Below are positions 15,363-21,714 of a stretch of DNA of 21,714 bases, piece after piece. Made by a program: the position numbers and the translations under genes. The notes under the pieces are model-generated. The model worked only from the letters and a program-made list of their open reading frames with translations. It made no database searches and was not told the origin of the DNA. Each line of letters starts with the position of its first letter. The stretch's first letter is position 1. The DNA comes from a virus, in the IMG/VR virus record IMGVR_UViG_3300006916_000466, positions 1-21,714 of that record, one strand, 5' to 3'.

Positions 15363-16808
15363 TCATATTAACCAACTTTTTAATTCTTCTTCTCCTAATG
15401 TTTTTGCAGCAACTCTCCCTTTATTTGTTAATGACTTCATGATAGCCTCATCTAATGTACCACGTGCTACAATATCAATATAAACAACAGTTCCTTTTTG
15501 GCCCATTCTATGAGCACGGTCTTCTGATTGCATACGCACTTCTAAATTATAATTATTAGAATAGTAAATAACTGTATTGCAAGCAGTAAGTGTAAGACCA
15601 AAGCCACCAGTTGTAGGGTTACCCACAAAGAATCTTGTCTTGTCATCTTTTTGAATTCTACGTATTGCTTCTTGTCTATCTTCTACTGAAGTAGCACCAT
15701 AGATACTTACTACAGAATCTTCACCATATTTGTTTTTAAGAAACTGTATAATTTCTTCTAGGTTGTGGATGTAGTTGGCCCAGATAATAACCTTACCATC
15801 TGTTTCTTCAAGAATATCTTCCAACGCTTGTAGTTTATGATTGTGCAAGTTAAGTATTTTACCATCATCATCTTTAGTAAACCCATTACAAACTTGATGC
15901 AGTTTAATAATTTCAGTAAGTTTATTAGAAAAACTAATAGTGCTATCTTCAACTATAGCTAGAGCATTGATTCGCAGCTTTTCATATATTCTTTTAGCCT
16001 CACCTTCTAATTCAATATATCTTTTCTGCCTTACTTTAGGTTCTAGATCTAAACATTGGTCTTTACGAACCCTAGAAGAAAAGCCTTTTAGTTTATTTTC
16101 TAGCTCTTGTAAGTTTTTGTAATATTTTGGGATACTAATATATCTACCAGAACCCACTGGAATATCACCCATTTCAGCATATCTGTTTCTGAATGTTAAG
16201 TAGCTGCTAAAGCCTAAAAGTTGTGGATTTAAAAATTGACATTGTGTATATAGATCCAATGGAGATTTTGTTATTGGCGATCCTGTTAGTATACGCCTTA
16301 TGGCGGATAGTGTTCGTAATTTTAATATGTTTTTTGTTCTTTTTGCTGTTCGGTTCTTTATGGTTGTGGATTCATCCAACACTACCATATTTCGGGGTCT
16401 TTTAGATAAGTAATTAATACAAGCATCAAAACCTCTCTTAGTAGATAAAGCCTCTACATTAATAAGAAAGATATTTAATAATTTAGTTTTATCTTTATTT
16501 TTTTTATCTATATTCCATCTGTAAATATAATATTCAACTTCATCAGGTAAATGTGTTTCTATTTCTGTTTGCCATACTGTATAAACTGATTTAGGTGCAA
16601 TAATTAAACACGAATCAATTTTATTTTGTAAATACAACCAAGCAATGTTATCAATAGTAACTTTAGTTTTGCCTGTGCCCATTTCCATAAAGTAAGCAAA
16701 CTCAGATTTATGTGCAGATATCTTAAGTGCTTCCCTCTGATGTTCATAGGGTTTTGTTTTGTACGGGTATTTCCACATCGAACAAATTAATAAACTTTCT
16801 TCTTGCAT
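15363..16808 (-). CDS. SNF2-family (SF2) DNA helicase/translocase
   Basis: This is the only real minus-strand gene. The 481-residue protein carries the complete SNF2 set: the Q-like YEHQREAL (residues 21-28), motif I EMGTGKT (42-48), Ia LIIAPKSV (68-75), motif II DEST (145-148, a DEAH-box variant), III LTGSP (174-178), IV VIIWANY (340-346), V GNPTTGGFGLTLT (396-408) and VI QSEDRAHRMGQ (427-437). The GGFGLTLT and RAHRMGQ segments are characteristic of SNF2 proteins. Phage members are thought to remodel or translocate DNA in replication or recombination. No Shine-Dalgarno is visible before either ATG (16808 or the internal one at 16775). It faces the 16851 gene divergently and the exonuclease convergently, so it is transcribed separately. 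Confidence 0.88.
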   Translation of the reverse strand: MQEESLLICSMWKYPYKTKPYEHQREALKISAHKSEFAYFMEMGTGKTKVTIDNIAWLYLQNKIDSCLIIAPKSVYTVWQTEIETHLPDEVEYYIYRWNIDKKNKDKTKLLNIFLINVEALSTKRGFDACINYLSKRPRNMVVLDESTTIKNRTAKRTKNILKLRTLSAIRRILTGSPITKSPLDLYTQCQFLNPQLLGFSSYLTFRNRYAEMGDIPVGSGRYISIPKYYKNLQELENKLKGFSSRVRKDQCLDLEPKVRQKRYIELEGEAKRIYEKLRINALAIVEDSTISFSNKLTEIIKLHQVCNGFTKDDDGKILNLHNHKLQALEDILEETDGKVIIWANYIHNLEEIIQFLKNKYGEDSVVSIYGATSVEDRQEAIRRIQKDDKTRFFVGNPTTGGFGLTLTACNTVIYYSNNYNLEVRMQSEDRAHRMGQKGTVVYIDIVARGTLDEAIMKSLTNKGRVAAKTLGEEELKSWLI

Positions 16809-16850
16809 TGGTCAACAATTTATTTATAAGCGTTTCCAGGAGGAATAAAT
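16809..16850. promoter_or_regulatory. Divergent gap with strong Shine-Dalgarno and a possible weak promoter
   Basis: This 42-nt gap separates the minus-strand helicase from the plus-strand gene at 16851. AGGAGG at 16838-16843, seven bases before the ATG, is a strong ribosome binding site for the plus gene. TATAAG at 16825-16830 could be a -10, with a poor TTGCAT at 16803-16808 sixteen bases upstream. The minus side has an AT-rich TATAAATAAAT but no -35. Both genes must have a start site here, so a promoter is expected even though neither is convincing. Confidence 0.4.
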
Positions 16851-17393
16851 ATGGATATCGAAAAAATGTCAAAAATCGACATAGATCAGGATCAGATTAA
16901 ATCTATTTCTGATCAGTGTCAAAAACTTAGCGGTCTCCGACTCCAAATCGAACAGCGTGAAGAAGAAATCTCAAAACTAAAATCTCAAGCAAGAGATTTA
17001 GAAGAGAGAACTATTCCAGATATGATGCAAGAAGCAGGTGTGTCTTTGCTTAAACTTAAAGATGGTTCTACTGTAGAAGTAAAACCTTTTTATGCAGCTA
17101 AGATTCCTGAGTCTAGGATTGAAGAAGCCTTCAGTTGGTTGAGAGGTAATGGTCATGAAGATTTAATTAAGAATACTATTACTACTCAGTTTAGCAGAGG
17201 CCAAGACAATCAAGTGTCTGAACTTATAAGTGTTTGTGAGAAGTTTGGTTTCAACTATAATCAAAAACAAAAAGTTGAACCGATGACTCTTAAAGCATTT
17301 GTTAAGGATCAAGTTGAACAAGGTAAAGAAATACCCTTCGATATGTTTGGAGTGTATATCGCTAATAAAACTAAAATAACTAACAAAGGATAA
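16851..17393 (+). CDS. Coiled-coil protein in the replication operon, 180 residues
   Basis: The 180-residue product begins with a coiled coil (about residues 13-54, with SGLRLQIEQREEEISKL), then IPDMMQEAGVSLLKLKDGS (55-73) and YAAKIPESRIEEAFSWL (81-97), and ends with PMTLKAFVKDQVEQGKEIPF (144-163) before a last FGVYIANK strand. I recognise this arrangement from phage proteins placed beside ssDNA-binding proteins, without knowing their function. There is no nuclease, helicase or metal motif. It has the strongest Shine-Dalgarno of the replication module (AGGAGG, seven bases before the ATG) and is separated from the next gene by two bases. A role as partner of the ssDNA-binding protein is plausible from position only. 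Confidence 0.6.
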   Translation: MDIEKMSKIDIDQDQIKSISDQCQKLSGLRLQIEQREEEISKLKSQARDLEERTIPDMMQEAGVSLLKLKDGSTVEVKPFYAAKIPESRIEEAFSWLRGNGHEDLIKNTITTQFSRGQDNQVSELISVCEKFGFNYNQKQKVEPMTLKAFVKDQVEQGKEIPFDMFGVYIANKTKITNKG

Positions 17394-17395
17394 GT

Positions 17396-18190
17396 ATGAA
17401 TAACGGTGAAAAAACAACGAAAGACGTTGAAGTAATAGCTAAAAAAGGAGGAGCTTTAGCTGCAGTAAATTTAGAACAATTTGCTGATACTGGCTTTGAT
17501 AATGTTGATGCTAAATCAGTAGCATTACCATTTTTAAAAGTGCTAGGACAATTATCTCCTCAAGTAACACAAGGTGATAGTCAGTTTATCGAAGCTGCTA
17601 GACCAGGTATGATTTATAATACTGTAACGAACCAACTTTATAATGGTCAAAATGGTATTACAGTTATACCTTGTTATTATAAATTAGAGTATATCGAATG
17701 GAAAGACAGAGACCAAGGTGCAGTAGCACCAGTAAATGTTTATCCTGCAACATCAGACATCATGTCTAAAACAACAAGAGATGATAATGGTAAAGATAGA
17801 CTTGAAAATGGCAACTATGTAGAAGAAACAGCTTCTCACTATATTTTAATATGTGAAGATGGTTCTCAATCAACTGCATTGGTTACTATGAAATCCACTC
17901 AAAGAAAAAAATCTAAGAAGTGGAACTCTATGATGATGTCTTTAAGACAGAAAAAAGCTGATGGTAAAGGTTTCTTTAAACCTGCTCCATTCACGCAGCA
18001 ATATAAAATGCGAACTGTTTTAGAGAAAAATCAGTTAGGATCATGGTATGGCTGGGAAATAGAACATATTGGCCCTGTGGCTGATAAGACTGTTTTAGAA
18101 GCAGCATTCGGCTTTTACGAAACTTGTAAAAAAGGATCAGTAAAAGTTAATCATGGAAAAGAAGAACAACAGGAAAAAACACCCTTCTAA
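17396..18190 (+). CDS. Probable ssDNA-binding/recombination-associated protein, 264 residues
   Basis: The 264-residue protein has VALPFLKVLGQLSPQVTQG (42-60), ARPGMIYNTVTNQLYNG (68-84) and ITVIPCYYKLEYIEW (88-102), an N-terminal arrangement I associate with phage ssDNA-binding or annealing-associated proteins. Residues 165-182 (MKSTQRKKSKKWNSMMMS) form a basic patch. The tail (KEEQQEKTPF) is acidic-polar and ends in Pro-Phe, similar to the protein-interaction tails of bacterial SSB proteins (which end IPF), a suggestive but weak sign. It is not an OB-fold SSB that I can recognise from sequence alone. AAGGATAAGT (17387-17396) precedes the ATG. The primase follows after three bases. Confidence 0.55.
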   Translation: MNNGEKTTKDVEVIAKKGGALAAVNLEQFADTGFDNVDAKSVALPFLKVLGQLSPQVTQGDSQFIEAARPGMIYNTVTNQLYNGQNGITVIPCYYKLEYIEWKDRDQGAVAPVNVYPATSDIMSKTTRDDNGKDRLENGNYVEETASHYILICEDGSQSTALVTMKSTQRKKSKKWNSMMMSLRQKKADGKGFFKPAPFTQQYKMRTVLEKNQLGSWYGWEIEHIGPVADKTVLEAAFGFYETCKKGSVKVNHGKEEQQEKTPF

Positions 18191-18193
18191 TCT

Positions 18194-19765
18194 ATGAGTC
18201 TACTTGACAAAACCTTGGAAGAGTTTGTACAACTCTTCCAGGGCTCATCTACATATTTTGGTGCATCTCAGCCTATAGGAAGTAAAAAACCGAACGGCAA
18301 AAATGAATTCAAACATTGGGTTGAACCAAAACCAATGACGTTAGATCATTGGAAACAACATTTAAAAGGAGAAGCATACTATGGAAGCGTTCCAATTAGA
18401 GATGATAATACATGCTCTTGGGGGGTCATCGATGTTGATCGTTATAATATACAGCATAAGGACGTTATATCGGTTATACGGAAAAGACAGTACCCACTCA
18501 TCCCGTTCAGATCGAAATCCAACGGATTACACTTAGTATTATTTATTGATGGAGTCGTTGCTGCATCAGCAATGCGTAAGAAACTAATAGAGATAGCCTC
18601 AGACTTAGGAATCAACGACACAACAACAGACATCTATCCTGCTCAAGATGAAGTAGATCTATCTCCTGAAAAATGGGACGACAAAAGAAAAGGTAACTTT
18701 GTAAACTTACCATATCAAAAAGCACATATGACAACTCGTGTTGCTATGGATGACAATGGTAACGGAATTAAAATAGAAAATTTATTTGAATTTGTAAAAC
18801 CTTACAGATTAAAACCAGCAGACTTTAAAAAATTAAAAATATTTCAAGATGATGAAACTAAAGATTACCCACCTTGTGTAATTAACTTTATGAAAAACAG
18901 AGTGCAAAAAGGTGAGGGTAGAAATGATGCTATGTTTAACGTAGCAGTATTAGCAAAAAAAATAAATCCTGATCCAGTTATGTATGAAGATTGGACTAGA
19001 AATATGATGACTAAAGTTTGTTCTGAAAACTTACATCCTAAAGAGTTGCAAAATATTTTTAAAGGTGTAGAAAATAAAGAATATGCGTACAAATGTAAAA
19101 CGTCAATCGCTAGAATGCACTGCGTATCATCTACTTGCGTTAAGCGTAAGTTTGGGATTGGAACTAATGAAGCGTTACCCGAAGTAGGAAAACTTTTAAA
19201 AGTTAATTCTTACCCTGAACCTTATTGGATATTACCCATCCAAGGTAAATCAATTAGATTATCTACTAAACAATTATATCAACAGCAGCTATTAGGGGAA
19301 GCATTGCTTAATTATGATATAGTTTGGCGTACTTTAAAGCCTTCTAAAAGAGACCCTGACCCTTACAGAGATTGGCTAGAAGAGTTAATATCTAACAAAC
19401 AAGACATGGAAGGATTTGATGCAGCAGAAGAAATGGGTGATGTATTTAATTCTAGAATGTCTAGGTTTTTGGAAGATGTTGAAGATACAACTGAGTTTGA
19501 CCAAATTGATAATGGTAATATTTGGAAGGATGATTCTGAAATGAGATTTAAATTAGAAACATTTAGACAATTTATTAAAAAAATGGGTTATAACTGGTCA
19601 GAAAAAGATTGTACTAAATTTTTAGAATCGGGAGGTGCTAAACCTAAAAAGAAATTTCAAGCTATTGATAGCAGACATTGGGTTGTAGCATTACCAAAAC
19701 AAATGGAACACAAAAATAAAAATGTCAAATTTACTAAAGCAAAAGCTGCATGGGAAGACAGTTAA
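18194..19765 (+). CDS. Archaeo-eukaryotic-type primase (prim-pol)
   Basis: The 523-residue protein has an AEP primase core. D80-V-D82 in SWGVIDVDRYN is the catalytic metal-binding DxD, FRSKSNGLHLVLF (105-117, H113) is the sxH nucleotide-binding motif, and TTDIYPAQDEV (144-154) fits the third conserved acidic strand. A PriCT-like domain follows (GEGRNDAMFNVAVLAKK, 240-256) with C301, H309, C310 and C315 as a possible zinc site before GIG. The C-terminal 200 residues are helical and unassigned; no ATPase motif is visible. It should make primers and may also extend them. No Shine-Dalgarno is seen, so coupling to the upstream gene is likely. Its 3' end overlaps the helicase gene by 44 nt. Confidence 0.8.
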   Translation: MSLLDKTLEEFVQLFQGSSTYFGASQPIGSKKPNGKNEFKHWVEPKPMTLDHWKQHLKGEAYYGSVPIRDDNTCSWGVIDVDRYNIQHKDVISVIRKRQYPLIPFRSKSNGLHLVLFIDGVVAASAMRKKLIEIASDLGINDTTTDIYPAQDEVDLSPEKWDDKRKGNFVNLPYQKAHMTTRVAMDDNGNGIKIENLFEFVKPYRLKPADFKKLKIFQDDETKDYPPCVINFMKNRVQKGEGRNDAMFNVAVLAKKINPDPVMYEDWTRNMMTKVCSENLHPKELQNIFKGVENKEYAYKCKTSIARMHCVSSTCVKRKFGIGTNEALPEVGKLLKVNSYPEPYWILPIQGKSIRLSTKQLYQQQLLGEALLNYDIVWRTLKPSKRDPDPYRDWLEELISNKQDMEGFDAAEEMGDVFNSRMSRFLEDVEDTTEFDQIDNGNIWKDDSEMRFKLETFRQFIKKMGYNWSEKDCTKFLESGGAKPKKKFQAIDSRHWVVALPKQMEHKNKNVKFTKAKAAWEDS

Positions 19766-21332
19766 AATATTTGGCCCTCCAGGGACAGGTAAAACTGAGA
19801 ACCTTTTAAAACGAGTACAAAGATACTTACGACAAGGTTATTCACCTGATGAAATATGTTATATATCATTTACTAACAAAGCTGTTGACGAATGTGTAAG
19901 TCGTGTAAGAAAAAAATTTAAAGAGTATGATGAAGATGACTTTAAATATTTTAGAACCCTACATAGTTTAGCAAGACAACAATTTGCAGAGATTCCTGTA
20001 CTAGATCCTAAAGTGGATATGATTACGTTTCATACACAATATGGAACTGTAAAAGTAAATTTTAAAGAAGGTCATGATGAGCAAAAAGTTTATAACAATT
20101 GGTCGCTACAAATTTATGACAGAGCTAGAAACATGAAAGTAGATCCTGTGTGGCTGTACAAACAGCAGCCAAGAAAAGCTGTAAGGTTGCAGCAATTCAA
20201 ATCTATTATTGCAGGTTATGAAGAATTTAAAACTATGGAGTTAGAAAATGGACAACGGACACCGGACAGATTAGATTTTACTGATATGATACAAAAATTT
20301 ATTGATGATGGTTTATCAATACCTTTTAGAGTCTTAATGGTAGATGAAGCTCAGGATTTAACACCTTTACAATGGGACTTGGTTGTTAAGTTAGCGGCAC
20401 AAGTACATAGAGTTTATCTAGCTGGAGATGATGACCAGGCTATTTATGAATGGAATGGTGCAGATGTAGAACACTTTCAAACTTTTCCAGGTCGTAAAGT
20501 TATATTAAAAAAATCTGTAAGACTTAATAAAAATGTACATTTCTTTTCTAAATGTATTTTAAATTCTATGGGAGATAATAGAATAAAAAAAGAATTTATA
20601 TCTAATGGTAAAGAAGGATCTATTCATAGATGGAATGGATTAAAAAAAGTACCTTGGGACATGGAAGGATCTTGGATGGTACTTGCTAGAATAAACGATG
20701 TAAAAAAAGAATTGCAGCAAGAAGCAAGAAATCTTTCATTATATTATCAAGATGTAAAAGGTAATAGATCATTTGATACTAATCAATTTTTAGCTATTGA
20801 GTATTGGAATAAAATTAATCAAGGTGGATCTATAACAAGAGAAGAAGCAACAGTAATGTATGAGTTTCTTTTAAACATAGATCACGGCTACCGGTCAGCG
20901 GACAGCAAAAAATGGAGCTTTGCTCATCCGAATCAGGTGTTTAATTTTGACGAATTACATTTGAGGTGTGGTATGAGAGATCAAAAAAGCAGCTGGGAAG
21001 ATGCTTTTAAAAGAAAATTTAAGGAAAAAGATAAGTTGTATTTTAAAAAATTAATGAAAGAGGGTATAGATTTAAACTTGCCACCAAAGATAATTATAGA
21101 TACTATTCACCAAGTCAAAGGCGGAGAAGCTGATAATGTAGTTTTAGCAAGTAAATGTAATTATCCTTCTCATTTTGAGAAGAAAAACTTAATGGATAAA
21201 GTAAAAGAACTTAGAGTTTGGTATACAGGTGCAACAAGATCTAAAGGTACGTTGCATTTATTAGGCACCTATCATCAATATAACTTTCCATTAGGTAAAT
21301 ACTTTAAACTTTACGAGGCAAACTATGTTTAG
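19722..21332 (+). CDS. UvrD/Rep-like SF1 DNA helicase
   Basis: This 536-residue helicase has the SF1A motif set: Walker A GPPGTGKT (18-25), motif Ia SFTNKAV (49-55), Walker B DEAQD (208-212) followed by LTPLQWDLV, motif III GDDDQAIYEW (235-244), IV KSVRLNKN (264-271), V IHQVKGGEADNVVL (462-475) and VI VWYTGATRSK (499-508). The fold and AWGDDDQxIY-like motif III are typical of UvrD/Rep 3'-5' helicases. It probably unwinds DNA ahead of replication, partnered with the primase. The ATG at 19722 lies inside the primase gene and is the only good in-frame start before Walker A; no Shine-Dalgarno is seen. It overlaps the next gene by 8 nt. Confidence 0.9.
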   Translation: MSNLLKQKLHGKTVKIFGPPGTGKTENLLKRVQRYLRQGYSPDEICYISFTNKAVDECVSRVRKKFKEYDEDDFKYFRTLHSLARQQFAEIPVLDPKVDMITFHTQYGTVKVNFKEGHDEQKVYNNWSLQIYDRARNMKVDPVWLYKQQPRKAVRLQQFKSIIAGYEEFKTMELENGQRTPDRLDFTDMIQKFIDDGLSIPFRVLMVDEAQDLTPLQWDLVVKLAAQVHRVYLAGDDDQAIYEWNGADVEHFQTFPGRKVILKKSVRLNKNVHFFSKCILNSMGDNRIKKEFISNGKEGSIHRWNGLKKVPWDMEGSWMVLARINDVKKELQQEARNLSLYYQDVKGNRSFDTNQFLAIEYWNKINQGGSITREEATVMYEFLLNIDHGYRSADSKKWSFAHPNQVFNFDELHLRCGMRDQKSSWEDAFKRKFKEKDKLYFKKLMKEGIDLNLPPKIIIDTIHQVKGGEADNVVLASKCNYPSHFEKKNLMDKVKELRVWYTGATRSKGTLHLLGTYHQYNFPLGKYFKLYEANYV

Positions 21333-21531
21333 AAAATTAATAATACAAGCACTAGAAGATAAATATAATGCACAAATATCTAAAGCCGAAGCTACTATAA
21401 AAATATATTTTGAAAAACCAGTAGCTATTGGTGAACATCCACAACACGTTGACGAATGCGATAAATTAATAAATGAAATAGCTCAAGCACAAGAAAATTT
21501 AAAAATTATAAGAGACTTTGATTATGATTGA
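21325..21531 (+). CDS. Small helical protein, 68 residues, function unknown
   Basis: The product is highly helical, with two amphipathic segments: residues 2-29 (MFRKLIIQALEDKYNAQISK) and 43-64 (DECDKLINEIAQAQENLKII), joined by a short Pro-containing loop that includes GEHPQH. Similar short proteins occur in marine phages next to replication genes, but I cannot name a family. There are no metal or nuclease motifs despite the two His in the loop. The gene starts 8 nt inside the helicase and ends 8 nt inside the next gene, so it is part of the same translation-coupled unit. Confidence 0.65.
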   Translation: MFRKLIIQALEDKYNAQISKAEATIKIYFEKPVAIGEHPQHVDECDKLINEIAQAQENLKIIRDFDYD

Positions 21532-21714
21532 AAAGTATATAATGAAAGGCAATATTATACCATCTAGCATATGCGATATGCTAATAGAAAGGTCAAAAGA
21601 ATTAGAGTGGGAAAAACATTTATGGCATAATAATAATAGAAATGAGTTTCATGACAGAGATACAGAGGGTGTTATCTGTTCTTATATGCCTGATGATTTA
21701 TGTGGATTGCTGCA
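21524..21714 (+). CDS. 5' part of a gene, possible 2OG oxygenase N-terminal half
   Basis: The frame is open to the right edge, giving 63 residues and two extra bases. The product starts MIEKYIMKGNIIPSSICDML and continues with a SKELEWEKHLWHNN segment and a RNEFHDRDTEGV segment. The early helix, then a WxxHxW pattern and an RDTE turn resemble the N-terminal part of phage 2OG-Fe(II) oxygenases, but no iron ligands are inside the visible part, so the family is a guess. The start codon lies inside the previous gene's last codons (8-nt overlap). Joined in frame to the truncated gene at the left edge, it gives about 187 residues with the HxH near residue 112, a normal length for that family. Confidence 0.45.
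   Translation, partial: MIEKYIMKGNIIPSSICDMLIERSKELEWEKHLWHNNNRNEFHDRDTEGVICSYMPDDLCGLL

Noticed and set aside
16223-16405. Plus-strand frame coding a very hydrophobic peptide, membrane-protein-like
   Set aside because: It lies wholly inside the SNF2 helicase on the other strand, where the ATPase motifs prove the minus frame is real; antisense reading of charged, AT-rich codons often gives hydrophobic peptides.
1-21714. tRNA, CRISPR array, integrase or insertion sequence
   Set aside because: No cloverleaf-like sequence, repeated spacers, transposase motif or terminal inverted repeats were seen; this is a reading by eye, and a covariance search would be needed to exclude a tRNA fully.

Overview
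The window is a tightly packed, AT-rich stretch of a tailed-phage genome, most likely a podovirus-like phage of the type found in marine SAR11 (pelagiphage) and uncultured marine virus collections. Family, host and morphology are inferred from low GC, gene style and recognisable marine-phage protein motifs; no host gene is present. There is no tRNA, rRNA, CRISPR, integrase or insertion sequence. Almost every plus-strand gene overlaps the next by 1-44 nt (TAATG, ATGA and longer overlaps). I added three small genes that sit in the gaps between the long reading frames, plus partial genes at both edges.

Layout. (1) 1-376 is the 3' part of a 2OG-Fe(II) oxygenase. (2) 401-3830 holds virion genes: a 722-residue head-closure/tail protein resembling the P22 gp10 type, with two apparently inserted beta-rich domains, a Gly/Ala-rich protein, two small proteins and a 42-residue very basic protein. 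(3) 3830-6850 is a modification cassette: 2OG-Fe(II) oxygenase, a 66-residue protein, a GT-B glycosyltransferase, a Cupin_4/JmjC-like oxygenase and a GT-A glycosyltransferase. (4) A good sigma70-type promoter and a strong Shine-Dalgarno at 6833-6897 open a second virion module, 6898-14479: a protein with a conserved marine-phage motif, a GNAT-fold protein, a Gln-rich protein and two very large proteins, the likely DNA-ejection/internal virion set. A 58-residue coiled-coil plus one-membrane-span protein (XhlA/holin-like) closes it. (5) 14661-21332 is the replication and recombination module: a PD-(D/E)XK exonuclease, an SNF2-type helicase (the only minus-strand gene), a coiled-coil protein, a probable ssDNA-binding protein, an archaeo-eukaryotic-type primase and a UvrD-like SF1 helicase. 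(6) A small protein and the 5' part of a further gene end the window.

Missing from the window are terminase, portal, capsid, DNA polymerase, RNA polymerase and endolysin. A phage needs the first three, so the window is probably part of a larger genome. However, the truncated genes at the two edges join in frame across the ends and together look like one oxygenase of normal length, so circularity or a collapsed assembly should be tested.

The most interesting element is the oxygenase/glycosyltransferase cassette inside the virion genes. Its content suggests hydroxylation followed by glycosylation of a target, possibly a virion protein, but the target cannot be read from the sequence.
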